Below are positions 6,698-14,692 of a DNA stretch of 19,682 nucleotides, piece after piece (the stretch's first letter is position 1; each line of letters opens with the position of its first letter). The translations under genes were made by a program, and so were the position numbers. The notes under the pieces are model-generated. The model was not told the DNA's origin. It ran no database searches and worked only from the letters and a program-made list of their open reading frames with translations. Source of the stretch: CAZNYN01 sp964577295 (GTDB lineage: Bacteria; Synergistota; Synergistia; Synergistales; Synergistaceae); the NCBI GenBank assembly GCA_964577295.1, contig CAZNYN010000037.1, positions 1 through 19,682 of the forward strand, in the 5' to 3' direction.

Positions 6698-8059
6698 ATG
6701 GACATGATAATAAAAAACGGAAATCTCGTCTTTGCGGGTGAGATCATCCGCGCGGACATAGCGGTAAAAAACGGAAAGATATGCGCCATAGGCACGGATA
6801 TCGAATATGAGGGTGCGTCCGTGACTGATGCGGAAGGCAGGCTCGTGCTTCCGGGAGCGATAGATGTTCATACCCACCTTGCCATGCCGTACAGCGGCAC
6901 AATTTCGGCGGATGACTACTTTACAGGCACAAGGGCTGCCTTATGCGGAGGAACTACGACCGTATTTGACTTTGCCGGCCAGGAGAGCGGCGAGAGCTTT
7001 GCGGATTGTCTTAAAAGGCGCAACGCTATGGCAGAGAAAGACGCATGCACCGATTACTCATTTCACCTCGGTGTTACGGACATATCAAAAGGGATACTTG
7101 AAGGCATGGAAGAGTGCGCCTCGCTGGGAGTGACGTCATTCAAGGCATACATGACATACGACTTCAGCCTGAACGACGGAGAGCTTATGAGACTGCTTGA
7201 AAAGTCGAAAGAGTGCGGCTGTCTTGTGGCGGTTCATGCGGAAAATAAATATATTATCGGTGAAAGAATAAAAGAATGCCTCTCGTGCGGCAAGACAGAT
7301 CCATGGTATCACTACATGTCCCGTCCCGAATTCACGGAAGAGGAAGCTGTGGTGCGTGCGATAAAAATAGCGGAAGCGGCAGGCGCCCCCCTCTATATAG
7401 TTCACCTCTCATCCAAAGGCTCGATGGAGAGTGTCACGGCCGCCAGAGCAAAGGGACAGGCTGTATTTGCGGAAACATGCCCTCATTACTTAAACTTTAC
7501 AAACGAAGTTTACAAGCGTGCGGACGGATGCAATTTTGTCTGTTCCCCCTCCATTAAGGGGCAGGATTCGCAGAATGCGGTGTGGGCGGGGATAAAGCGC
7601 GGCGATATACAGACAGTGGCCACAGACCACTGCCCCGTTCAGAGCTTTGAAAAACAGTGGGGCAGCAAAGACTTTACAAAAACACCGAACGGCTGTGCGG
7701 GAATCGAGAATATGTACCCCTACATGCTGAGCCAGGCGAACAGGGGCGTAATCAGCTTCTGCAAGGCCGTTGAACTCTGCTCGTCAAACCCTGCCGAAAT
7801 ATTCGGCTGTGACAATGTCAAAGGTTCCTTAGCCCCGGGACATGACGCAGATATCGTGATATATGACCTATATAAAGATGTGACTGTGAAAAACGAAAAT
7901 ATGCACGGAAACAGCGATCACACAATATGGGAGGACACAAAGCTCAAAGGATATCCGACAGAGGTTTACAGCAGAGGAAGGCTAGTATTCAAGGACGGTA
8001 TATTTCTCGGTGAGAGAGGGTACGGCAAATTCGTTAAGTGCTCGCGGCTGAATTTTTAG
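6698..8059 (+). CDS. hydA: Dihydropyrimidinase / D-hydantoinase
   Basis: The 453-aa metal-dependent cyclic amidohydrolase opens dihydropyrimidine or hydantoin rings to N-carbamoyl amino acids in the cytosol. All binuclear-site residues are visible: DVHTH (His58, His60), carboxylated Lys149 in FKAYMTYDF, VHAEN (His180), YIVHLSSKGS (His236) and TDHCP (Asp310). Length matches the family (about 455-480). The ATG at 6698 follows a GGGG-containing stretch seven to ten bases upstream, a modest SD; a second in-frame ATG lies two codons later. No beta-ureidopropionase or N-carbamoylase is beside it, but two M20 amidohydrolases occur further on. Whether its natural substrate is dihydrouracil, a hydantoin or another cyclic imide is open. 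No hairpin terminator follows. Confidence 0.92.
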   Translation: MDMIIKNGNLVFAGEIIRADIAVKNGKICAIGTDIEYEGASVTDAEGRLVLPGAIDVHTHLAMPYSGTISADDYFTGTRAALCGGTTTVFDFAGQESGESFADCLKRRNAMAEKDACTDYSFHLGVTDISKGILEGMEECASLGVTSFKAYMTYDFSLNDGELMRLLEKSKECGCLVAVHAENKYIIGERIKECLSCGKTDPWYHYMSRPEFTEEEAVVRAIKIAEAAGAPLYIVHLSSKGSMESVTAARAKGQAVFAETCPHYLNFTNEVYKRADGCNFVCSPSIKGQDSQNAVWAGIKRGDIQTVATDHCPVQSFEKQWGSKDFTKTPNGCAGIENMYPYMLSQANRGVISFCKAVELCSSNPAEIFGCDNVKGSLAPGHDADIVIYDLYKDVTVKNENMHGNSDHTIWEDTKLKGYPTEVYSRGRLVFKDGIFLGERGYGKFVKCSRLNF

Positions 8060-8113
8060 AGGAAAAATCTATAACATATTTGCAATTTATATCATTGAAA
8101 AAATAGAATATAG

Positions 8114-8142
8114 TTGCATAATACATTGCGGTTGGATATAAT
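8114..8142 (+). promoter_or_regulatory. Predicted promoter for the yedE-tusA unit
   Basis: TTGCAT (8114-8119), exactly 17 nt, then a consensus TATAAT (8137-8142). This predicts a start near 8149, which leaves an unusually long leader of about 250 nt before the yedE ATG at 8400. Confidence 0.65.
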
Positions 8143-8148
8143 CGTAAT

Positions 8149-8399
8149 GTTGGTCTTGTGCTGTTTTGCATAACGATAAATCAAACATCCGAAGGGAGGA
8201 AAGGTCTATGGCGTGATTTGACAGGTATCGGCTCGTGTATCGGGCTTCTGCCATATGCCTTCTTTCGGAATCGGAGCTTAGGGACTAATCTGTCCCGGCT
8301 TTATCACTTCTCCCTCACTCCTCTTTGCAGATTGAAGGCTTTCACGCATATTGTGAGTTTTGCACTGCCTGAAGCTTTAAAAATTTGAGGAGGTTTCAC
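8149..8399 (+). promoter_or_regulatory. Long structured leader with SD-ATG-GCG-TGA micro-ORF upstream of yedE
   Basis: The 340-bp gap between hydantoinase and yedE holds no ordinary gene. It has a strong SD (GGGAGGA, 8194-8200) seven bases before ATG-GCG-TGA (8208-8216). If the TGA were read through, the frame would continue to TAA at 8286-8288 (27 codons in all). Just after the TGA is a possible two-tier hairpin: lower stem 8223-8228 with 8255-8260, upper stem 8230-8235 with 8241-8246, 5-nt loop. A second hairpin pairs GGGAC (8281-8285) with GTCCC (8292-8296), with AGC/GCT flanks. I recognise no known riboswitch class. Function is unassigned; a translated or structured regulatory leader is the simplest reading. 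Confidence 0.45.
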
Positions 8400-9482
8400 A
8401 TGAATCGTCTGCTTATGTCCAAAAACGGCCCTGCCATAGCGGGGCTGATAATAGGTGTTATGGCCGCTCTTCTTGTCCGTTTCGGCAACCCCGGCAATAT
8501 GGGTGTCTGTGTAGCGTGCTTCACGCGCGATGTCGCGGGAGCTCTCGGACTTCACCGCGCCGCCGTTGTTCAGTACCTTCGCCCCGAACTTGCGGGCTTT
8601 GTACTCGGCTCTTTCGCATCTGCTCTTTTATTCAAAGAATATCGTCCGCGCGGAGGCTCGTCTCCCATGGTCCGCTTCGGCCTCGGCTTCTTTGCCATGA
8701 TCGGAGCTCTTGTATTTCTCGGCTGCCCGTGGCGCGCGTATCTCCGCCTTGCCGGCGGGGACTTCAACGCCTTTGCGGGTATTGCGGGTCTTATCGTCGG
8801 TGTTGCCATAGGCATAGCTTTCCTCTACCGCGGCTTCAGCCTCGGAGCTGCCCGCCAGAACCCCAAAGCGGCCGGCTTTATCATGCCTGTAATAGTTCTT
8901 GCCATGCTTGCTCTGCTTATAATAAAGCCTCTCTTCGGAGCTGAGGGAGCGGGGCCGATATTCTTCTCCGAAAAAGGCCCGGGTTCTATGCATGCGCCGC
9001 TTTTCATATCTTTGGGCGTGGGGCTCATAGTTGGATACCTTGCTCAGAGAAGCCGCTTCTGCACAGTCGGAGCCATCCGTGACCTTATCATGCTCAAAGA
9101 CGCTCACCTCTTTAAAGGTATCGTCGCCTTCACGGCTGCGGCGTTTGTGACAAACATGGTATTGGGTCAGTTCAAGCCCGGTTTTGAAAATCAGCCCATA
9201 GCTCATACCATGCAGCTCTGGAACTTCCTCGGAATGGTACTTTCCGGCCTTGCCTTCACACTTGCCGGCGGATGCCCGGGACGCATGTTTATAATGTCGG
9301 GCGAGGGAGACGCGGATGCGGGTGTATTCATAATGGGAATGCTTGTCGGAGCGGCCTTTGCGCACAACTTCAGCCTTGCCAGTTCGGGCGCGGGAGTCGG
9401 AGCTTTCGGGATTCCCGCCACGATTATAGGCCTTGTCTTCTGCTTTGCGGTAGGCGGGCTCTTCCTTAACAAAGTAGAGTAG
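8400..9482 (+). CDS. yedE: YedE-type selenium-metabolism membrane transporter
   Basis: This 360-aa membrane protein, with about nine to ten hydrophobic segments, belongs to the YeeE/YedE family (PF04143) and resembles the subgroup linked to selenium metabolism. Conserved cysteine motifs are present in both halves: NMGVCVACFTRD (Cys37, Cys40), LGCPWRAYLRLAGGD (Cys109), RSRFCTVGAIRD (Cys221) and GGCPGRM (Cys292), consistent with passing a chalcogen species through the membrane. An upstream in-frame TTG exists, but the ATG at 8400 has GAGGAGG (8387-8393) six bases before it. The TusA-like gene follows after 13 nt, so the two are cotranscribed. The role as selenium transporter is a family association rather than something shown by sequence; thiosulfate or another sulfur species is the alternative. 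Confidence 0.87.
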   Translation: MNRLLMSKNGPAIAGLIIGVMAALLVRFGNPGNMGVCVACFTRDVAGALGLHRAAVVQYLRPELAGFVLGSFASALLFKEYRPRGGSSPMVRFGLGFFAMIGALVFLGCPWRAYLRLAGGDFNAFAGIAGLIVGVAIGIAFLYRGFSLGAARQNPKAAGFIMPVIVLAMLALLIIKPLFGAEGAGPIFFSEKGPGSMHAPLFISLGVGLIVGYLAQRSRFCTVGAIRDLIMLKDAHLFKGIVAFTAAAFVTNMVLGQFKPGFENQPIAHTMQLWNFLGMVLSGLAFTLAGGCPGRMFIMSGEGDADAGVFIMGMLVGAAFAHNFSLASSGAGVGAFGIPATIIGLVFCFAVGGLFLNKVE

Positions 9483-9495
9483 GAGGGACGAAACA

Positions 9496-9711
9496 ATGGA
9501 TATTAAAACAGTTGATGCCAGAGGACTATCATGTCCCCAGCCCATAGTCGAGACAAAAAGAGTTCTCGACAAACTCAAAAGCGGTAAAGTCGAAGTGCTT
9601 GTAGATACCGTAACATCAAGAGAAAATGTCCTGAGATTTGCGGAAAACGCAGGCTGGAAGGGCACTTTCGAGGAAAACAAAGACGGATTTAAGATAACCC
9701 TATCAAAATAG
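9496..9711 (+). CDS. TusA-like sulfurtransferase (SirA/YedF N-terminal type)
   Basis: The 71-aa protein has the TusA fold signature DARGLSCPQPI with the active cysteine at residue 13 in a CPxP motif, and the usual beta-alpha-beta-alpha-beta length. Such proteins carry persulfide or selenide on the cysteine and hand it to partners. The start ATG has AGGAGGG seven to eight bases upstream. It lies 13 nt after yedE, the classic yedE-tusA pairing, and is closed by an intrinsic terminator. It is only the TusA module: the C-terminal domain found in full YedF (about 200 aa) is absent, so it is a stand-alone carrier rather than YedF. Confidence 0.92.
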   Translation: MDIKTVDARGLSCPQPIVETKRVLDKLKSGKVEVLVDTVTSRENVLRFAENAGWKGTFEENKDGFKITLSK

Positions 9712-9714
9712 AAT

Positions 9715-9750
9715 AAAAGCCGCCCCGCAATGTCGGTGAGCGGCTTTTTT
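9715..9750 (+). terminator. Intrinsic terminator after the tusA-like gene
   Basis: AAAAGCCGC (9715-9723) pairs with GCGGCTTTT (9740-9748) around a 16-nt loop, ending in a T6 run. It begins 4 nt after the stop codon and ends the yedE-tusA unit. Confidence 0.9.
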
Positions 9751-9852
9751 AATGTGCTTTGTTCCTAAATATATTTACAAAAAATTTCCCCCATTTTTGA
9801 GGAAATGATATACAATTACTCGGATGTCAATTTCTTAATCGGGGGAAGTATT

Positions 9853-11844
9853 TTGCTAAACAGAGTCAAATTTTGTTTGATAATTATTTGCGTATTTTTC
9901 TTTTCTACAGGAAGCGCGTCTGCAGATACAGTGCGTTTTGATGTTGCTGTGGTAGGAGCAGGCTCGGGGGGCTGCGCCGCAGCCATTCAGGCGGCGCGCA
10001 TGGGAGCTTCCGTTGCTCTTATTGACGAGACAGATTGGCTCGGAGGTCAGATGACAGCCGCCGCAGTCAGCACAATGGATGACAAAACTTTTACGCGTAC
10101 AGGCATATACGGAGAGTTCATAGGAAATGTCCGCGATTTCTACTCTGTGTGGGGACGTAATGTCAATGTCTGCTACTGGGGAAGCGATACTATAGCGTTT
10201 GAACCATGGGCGGGCAGAAAAATTCTTCTCGACATGATTTCAAAGAGCGGCAATATAGTCTTTTACCAGAACACAAAACCGGTCTCAGCAAAGGTATCCT
10301 CAGGCAAACTGCAATCCGCTGTATTTGTCTCAAACGGCAAAGAATTTACTGTATCCGCTTCCGTATTTATCGACGCAACGGAGTGCGGAGATTTTATTCC
10401 TCTTACGGGTGCAAAATACCGCTCGGGAAACAGCATATCTCCAAAGATTGACAAGCAGAGCGTCATTCAGGATATAACTTATGTCGCCGTAATCCGAAAG
10501 TATCCTGACGGCCTTCCCGAAGAGCTCAAGGTGACAACACCCCCTCCCGGATATTCCGATTACCTCTTTGACTTTCGTGCGATGTTCCGCATTGACGGAA
10601 ACATGTGGCCGGGAGAGTATCCCTTCAACGTTCCATCCCACAATGCATACAGAGCCGTTCCCGATCCATCCAACAGTGCGGTTATAGACGGAGGCAACCC
10701 AGATACGTGGACTCTCATCACAAAGACATCCATAAACTGGGCCAACGACTACCCTGGCAAAAAAAATGAGATGGGCGGCTTATCCGTCCAATTCCTCGAA
10801 AGTCCTGCGTACCGCCGCGATATCGAGAGAGCGGCAATGGCAAAGACTCTCTGCTTTATATACTATATGCAGAACGAGCTCGGCATGAAAGACTGGTCTG
10901 TCGACAACAGAGAGGGCTACGGTTCGTACTTTACAAACAAGTGGCAGGAGTGGGACGAGATGCCTGAACGCTACGGAGCTGTATTGAAGCACTTTCCCCC
11001 ATACCCCTACGTGAGGGAGAGCCGCAGGATTGTCGGAGTTAAATCCATGGTAGTAACAGACATTATCAGAGACGATGAACTCAAGCGCACGCGGAAGTCA
11101 ATATCCGACTCCATAGCATTGGGCGAGTATCCCATAGATATTCACGGCGCACAGGCTATAAAGTATCTTGATAAAGATTTGGCGGAGAGGGCGGAGGATA
11201 TCCCCACAGACTGGCAGGGAGAGGGCGGTCTGTTCCAGATTCCCATGGGGGCACTCATTCCCGCAAAGCTGGACGGACTTCTTGCCGCGGAAAAGAATAT
11301 ATCCGTATCGCGCATAGTCAACGGCTCAACTCGCCTCCAGCCCGTCACAATGCTGACAGGGCAGGCTGTCGGCGCCCTTGCGGCACTTTCCGTTCAGAAA
11401 AAAACAGAGCCGCGCAAGGTCAGAGTTATCGATGTACAGGCGGCACTGCTTAAAGCGAAGTCGCAGCTCTCCCTTCGAAAATTTGAAGATGTGCCAGACT
11501 ACTCGACATCATGGCCGGGGGTTGAAGCATCAATGCTTTACGGCTATATGGACGCTGATTCGGAAAACATATACGGCGTCTACAACGAGATGCACTGGAT
11601 AGAGGTCAAGGACGCATTCAAAAGGGCTCTTCACACAAAGAAATTTCCCGAAAGGGATCTTACCGCTCCTCTGACGGTTGGAGAGTTCAAGACATGGCTT
11701 CGTGAGCTCTATAAGAAGGACATAAAAAATTACGAGGATATAATAGACTATATGACGGATGAGGATAAGCCGCTGACAAAGGGACGCCTTGCTCTTACAA
11801 TTTTCAATATTATGAAAGCCGCACCGGAAAAGGACGGCAAATAA
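9853..11844 (+). CDS. Exported FAD-dependent oxidoreductase with SLH-like C-terminal tail
   Basis: The 663-aa flavoprotein begins with a Sec signal peptide (Arg4/Lys6, hydrophobic 7-17, SASA-D cleavage after about residue 24). The mature part starts with a Rossmann FAD motif (GAGSGG, 35-40) followed by the DETDWLGGQMTAAAV block of FAD_oxidored (PF12831). The family's C-terminal FAD-closing segment GSTRLQPVTMLTGQAVGALAAL is also present. From about residue 544 (FEDVPDYSTSWPGVEASMLYG, later TKGRLALTIF) the tail resembles degenerate S-layer homology repeats. The frame is open from 9805, but TTG at 9853 with GGGGGA six bases upstream gives the signal peptide at the very N-terminus, so I prefer it. 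There is no twin-arginine motif. It is followed after 22 nt by an M20 amidohydrolase. Substrate unknown. Confidence 0.85.
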   Translation: MLNRVKFCLIIICVFFFSTGSASADTVRFDVAVVGAGSGGCAAAIQAARMGASVALIDETDWLGGQMTAAAVSTMDDKTFTRTGIYGEFIGNVRDFYSVWGRNVNVCYWGSDTIAFEPWAGRKILLDMISKSGNIVFYQNTKPVSAKVSSGKLQSAVFVSNGKEFTVSASVFIDATECGDFIPLTGAKYRSGNSISPKIDKQSVIQDITYVAVIRKYPDGLPEELKVTTPPPGYSDYLFDFRAMFRIDGNMWPGEYPFNVPSHNAYRAVPDPSNSAVIDGGNPDTWTLITKTSINWANDYPGKKNEMGGLSVQFLESPAYRRDIERAAMAKTLCFIYYMQNELGMKDWSVDNREGYGSYFTNKWQEWDEMPERYGAVLKHFPPYPYVRESRRIVGVKSMVVTDIIRDDELKRTRKSISDSIALGEYPIDIHGAQAIKYLDKDLAERAEDIPTDWQGEGGLFQIPMGALIPAKLDGLLAAEKNISVSRIVNGSTRLQPVTMLTGQAVGALAALSVQKKTEPRKVRVIDVQAALLKAKSQLSLRKFEDVPDYSTSWPGVEASMLYGYMDADSENIYGVYNEMHWIEVKDAFKRALHTKKFPERDLTAPLTVGEFKTWLRELYKKDIKNYEDIIDYMTDEDKPLTKGRLALTIFNIMKAAPEKDGK

Positions 11845-11866
11845 CATTCGGGGACGGAGGCACGTT

Positions 11867-13072
11867 ATGGAAAAAAAAGTGCTCTTGCTTGCAAAAAAGC
11901 TGGAATCGGAGATGGTATCGTGGCGCAGAACATTGCACCGCAATCCCGAACTCTCGTTTGAAGAGTATGAGACAACCTCATTCATCGCCGAAAAACTCAG
12001 GGAGTTTGGCTGTGAGAACATAAAAATAGGTTTCGGCCCTATAAGTACGGGGCTCACTGCGGAGATAGGAAGTTCTCTTCCCGGCCCTGCTGTGGCTCTG
12101 CGCGCTGATATAGACGCACTTCCCATCCATGAAGAGACAAATCACGAGTGGCGCTCATGCAGAGACGGCATCTCTCACTCATGCGGGCACGATGCTCACA
12201 CGGCGATTCTGCTGGCCGCCGCCTCTATATTGTCGGAGATGAAGGCTGAGCTCAAAAGCCCCGTTCGCCTTATATTCCAGCCTGCCGAGGAACGCTCCGT
12301 CCCGGGTGCGGAATTCAAGTCGGGAGCGGCTTTCGTTCGCGAGAGCGGCGCTCTTGACGGAGTGGGAGCTATATTCGGCCTCCATGTCTGGGGAGATTAC
12401 CCCGCAGGCAAAATATGCTGTGCAAAAGGGCCTGTCACATCGGCAGTCGCATCTTTCAGCCTTGAAGTGAACGGCCGCGGCGGACACGGTGCTCAGCCAC
12501 ATTTTGCGATAGACCCTATCATGACATCATGCAATGTAGCATCTCTCTGGCAGCAGATAGTGAGCAGAGAGGTTGACGCGATAGACTCTCTTGTCCTCAC
12601 AATAGGCAAAATAGAGGCGGGAACTCAGTACAACATAATTCCGTCAAAGGCCTTTATGGAGGGAACATGCAGAACTTTGAGCAAAGAGACCTTGGATTTC
12701 GCGGCAAAGAGAATGGAAAAGATAGCCTCATGCACATGCGAAGGAATGAGATGTACATGCAGCTTCTCCTTCAAAAGGGGGCATGACTCTGTTCGCAACG
12801 ACGCGAGAGCCGTTGACATAATAAAAAAATCCGCGGAGGAAATGTTCGGGGAAGATTCTTACGTAACAGTTCCTCCGGTCATGGTCGGCGAGGACTTTTC
12901 CCTCTACACGGACATCATCCCCGGAGCTCTCTTCTTCCTGGGGCTCGGAGACGAAGCCAAAGGGACAAACTTCGGACAGCACCACCCGAAATTCACTGTC
13001 AACGATGACGTCATATCACGGGGAGCTGCAATGCTCGCGTTGGCTGCCTTAAAAGCGGCTAATATTTTTTAA
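11867..13072 (+). CDS. M20 family amidohydrolase (M20D, aminoacylase/IAA-amidohydrolase-like)
   Basis: The 401-aa cytosolic metallohydrolase cleaves N-acyl or amide bonds of amino acid conjugates. Key residues are intact: SCGHDAH (Cys106, His108, His111), FQPAEER (catalytic Glu141, metal Glu142), GLHVWG (His), the GRGGHGAQPH dimerisation-domain loop, GEDFS, and HHPKFTVNDD near the C-terminus. Length is typical. The ATG at 11867 has GGAGG six to seven bases upstream. It is 22 nt downstream of the exported flavoprotein gene, so the two are probably one operon, and it ends at a terminator. It provides an internal active-site control for the second M20 protein in this window. Exact substrate cannot be assigned. 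Confidence 0.93.
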   Translation: MEKKVLLLAKKLESEMVSWRRTLHRNPELSFEEYETTSFIAEKLREFGCENIKIGFGPISTGLTAEIGSSLPGPAVALRADIDALPIHEETNHEWRSCRDGISHSCGHDAHTAILLAAASILSEMKAELKSPVRLIFQPAEERSVPGAEFKSGAAFVRESGALDGVGAIFGLHVWGDYPAGKICCAKGPVTSAVASFSLEVNGRGGHGAQPHFAIDPIMTSCNVASLWQQIVSREVDAIDSLVLTIGKIEAGTQYNIIPSKAFMEGTCRTLSKETLDFAAKRMEKIASCTCEGMRCTCSFSFKRGHDSVRNDARAVDIIKKSAEEMFGEDSYVTVPPVMVGEDFSLYTDIIPGALFFLGLGDEAKGTNFGQHHPKFTVNDDVISRGAAMLALAALKAANIF

Positions 13073-13094
13073 ATCAATAAAATAATATAAAAGT

Positions 13095-13121
13095 GCGGAG
13101 CTGACTTCGGCTCCGCTTTTT
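13095..13121 (+). terminator. Intrinsic terminator after M20 gene, shared with convergent citX
   Basis: GCGGAGC (13095-13101) pairs with GCTCCGC (13110-13116) around an 8-nt loop, followed by T5. On the minus strand the same hairpin is followed by ACTTTTATATT, so it may also stop the citX operon. It touches the citX stop codon at 13120-13122. Confidence 0.85.
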
Positions 13122-13650
13122 ATATTTCGAGAAGAGCCAGCACTACGTGGTTTCTCAGTGCGGGCAGGTAGTGAGTTCTTTCTTTTGAACATATCTTGGC
13201 GTCATTGCCGCAGAAGAAACACTTCCTTGGCGGCAGGCCGAGATCCTTTCTTGATACAGAACCGTCAGGGGTTATGATGTCTATGTCAAATACCCGTCCC
13301 GCTTTGAGCCTCTCTTCAAGCTCTACAGCGCACATTTTTGCCCTGCGCGCCTCGTTTTCGTCTCCTTCAAAGACTCCGAGCCAGCAGTATCCCGCGCCGT
13401 TTATCAGGTAAGCATCCTTTATAAAAGGTTCTTCAAACTCATCGATAAAAAGCTTTATGAAGTGGCATACAGCCTCCTCATCATTGGGAATCCTCTTGGG
13501 ATAGCCCGGCACATTAAGAGCTATCTGGCAGACGAAGCCGGAATCATTATCCATGGCGGAAAGACTTTCGTGCACGGTTGAAAGCAGCTCTCTCTGCTTT
13601 GAGGCACGCTCCTCGCGTCCGTTCAGAACAGATTCGAGAGGCAGCATCAT
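13120..13650 (-). CDS. citX: CitX: holo-citrate-lyase ACP synthase (apo-ACP phosphoribosyl-dephospho-CoA transferase)
   Basis: The 176-aa product matches CitX. It has an N-terminal helix region with REERASKQRELL, a central NVPGYPK block, then GRVFDIDI (near 142) and the signature LGLPPRKCFFC with ICSKERTH near the C-terminus. CitX attaches the 2'-(5''-triphosphoribosyl)-3'-dephospho-CoA arm to the citrate lyase acyl carrier subunit CitD. Its ATG overlaps the citC stop by four bases (ATGA), so the two are translationally coupled. An ATG-ATG pair makes the exact first Met ambiguous by one codon. Neither citD, citE, citF nor citG is present within the window, which is unusual because citX normally sits in the cit operon. 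MdcG is a distant alternative, but the motifs and the citC neighbour favour CitX. Confidence 0.85.
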   Translation of the reverse strand: MMLPLESVLNGREERASKQRELLSTVHESLSAMDNDSGFVCQIALNVPGYPKRIPNDEEAVCHFIKLFIDEFEEPFIKDAYLINGAGYCWLGVFEGDENEARRAKMCAVELEERLKAGRVFDIDIITPDGSVSRKDLGLPPRKCFFCGNDAKICSKERTHYLPALRNHVVLALLEI

Positions 13651-14687
13651 ATTTTGCTCCGCATCTTTTTTATGACTTCCTGCCCTCTCTCTGACGAGAG
13701 GTAATCCAAAGTAGTTTTGGGCAGAAGTTCATCTAAAACGACATTGTCGCCGCTTTTTATCGCTTCTCGGACGCGGGATGCTGAGATGGGAAGTCCGCCT
13801 CCGTCCGAAATTCTCTCTATCTCCGTCACTTCGACACCCTTCGCCGGCAGAATTTCCTTCATTTTCTCATTGTAAATTCTTGTCGTGCCGCAGAAAGGTT
13901 CTGTCCCTACAAAACGCTGTGTAATTTTAAGAGCGGGCACGAATAGACTCGCAAATAGATTGACATCAAGCTCCGCCTGAACCGACGAGACAGAGTCGCA
14001 TCCCCTGTCTTTTAAAAAGTACGAGGGAAACGTGGCGCGCGAGACTGCGTATCCGCCGCTCGGGATAACTTTTACATTATTCAAACCGCACACACCGGCT
14101 CTTATAAGATCTATCCTGTCTTTGAAGGGAAAGTCGGAGATATCCTCCTCGACTGCTATAACATAGAGAGTGGCGCATTTTGAGGCAGCCTGCTCTATCA
14201 GATATCTGTGTCCTTTTGTGAAGGGGTTGCAGTTCATAACAATGGCCCCGAAAGGAGCAGAATCGCTTTTATACTTGTCCAGACTTTTAATATAATCGGA
14301 TGAAGACGGAAGTCCCGATTCCATGAGAACGGCACTTCCTGTCCTTGCCAGCTCCGAAAAGCCCAAGTAAGAGAACTTTTCAGCCATATCGGGCTTTGTA
14401 TAGAGAAAGAGGTGGAAAATGCCATTATCCCGCGCATGCTGTATAACAGCGGAAACAACAGTCCCGGCAAGCCCCGCCTCTTGATACATAGGGTCAGATG
14501 CTACCATCTTGATGACATTGCCCTCTATGCTTGCTGTTGCGGCAAGATTCTCGGAAGAATCCTCAACCATAACAGTCGCATCTGGATTCCCCTCGTATAT
14601 GAGGCCGTGAACGCGCAAAAGCTCACAGACGGCCTCTTTTTCATAAGGCAGGAGTTTTTTTGCCGTGCGGCACTCAAAACCGAACAT
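13647..14687 (-). CDS. citC: CitC: [citrate (pro-3S)-lyase] ligase
   Basis: The 346-aa two-domain protein has an N-terminal GNAT-like acetyltransferase domain (about 1-130). It is followed by a nucleotidyltransferase-type domain with VMNCNPFTKGH (T157-x-G-H160 motif), the QAELDVNLFASLF block, VGTEPFCGTTRIYNEKM and ISASRVREAI. CitC activates acetate with ATP and acetylates the CoA-like arm of citrate lyase ACP, switching the lyase on. Catalytic motifs appear intact. The start ATG lies six bases after the acyl-ligase stop codon with only a weak upstream AAGGA, so translation may be coupled. CitC and CitX sit at the 3' end of a four-gene operon that lacks citDEF, so the target carrier protein is either encoded elsewhere or is something other than CitD. 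Confidence 0.88.
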   Translation of the reverse strand: MFGFECRTAKKLLPYEKEAVCELLRVHGLIYEGNPDATVMVEDSSENLAATASIEGNVIKMVASDPMYQEAGLAGTVVSAVIQHARDNGIFHLFLYTKPDMAEKFSYLGFSELARTGSAVLMESGLPSSSDYIKSLDKYKSDSAPFGAIVMNCNPFTKGHRYLIEQAASKCATLYVIAVEEDISDFPFKDRIDLIRAGVCGLNNVKVIPSGGYAVSRATFPSYFLKDRGCDSVSSVQAELDVNLFASLFVPALKITQRFVGTEPFCGTTRIYNEKMKEILPAKGVEVTEIERISDGGGLPISASRVREAIKSGDNVVLDELLPKTTLDYLSSERGQEVIKKMRSKI

Positions 14688-14692
14688 TTTAT

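Noticed and set aside
8190..8330. tRNA-like gene (possibly tRNA-Sec) before yedE
   Set aside because: No T-loop GTTCRA motif, no acceptor stem closing the segment and no plausible anticodon arm.
8158..8388. 76-codon open frame covering the yedE leader
   Set aside because: It has a non-ATG start with no SD and no recognisable motif, and ends inside the yedE ribosome binding site. The promoter/leader reading explains the region better.
8628..9680. 350-codon minus-strand open frame opposite yedE and the tusA-like gene
   Set aside because: It is a low-complexity shadow of two well-recognised plus-strand genes, has no family motifs, and crosses the intergenic gap between them.
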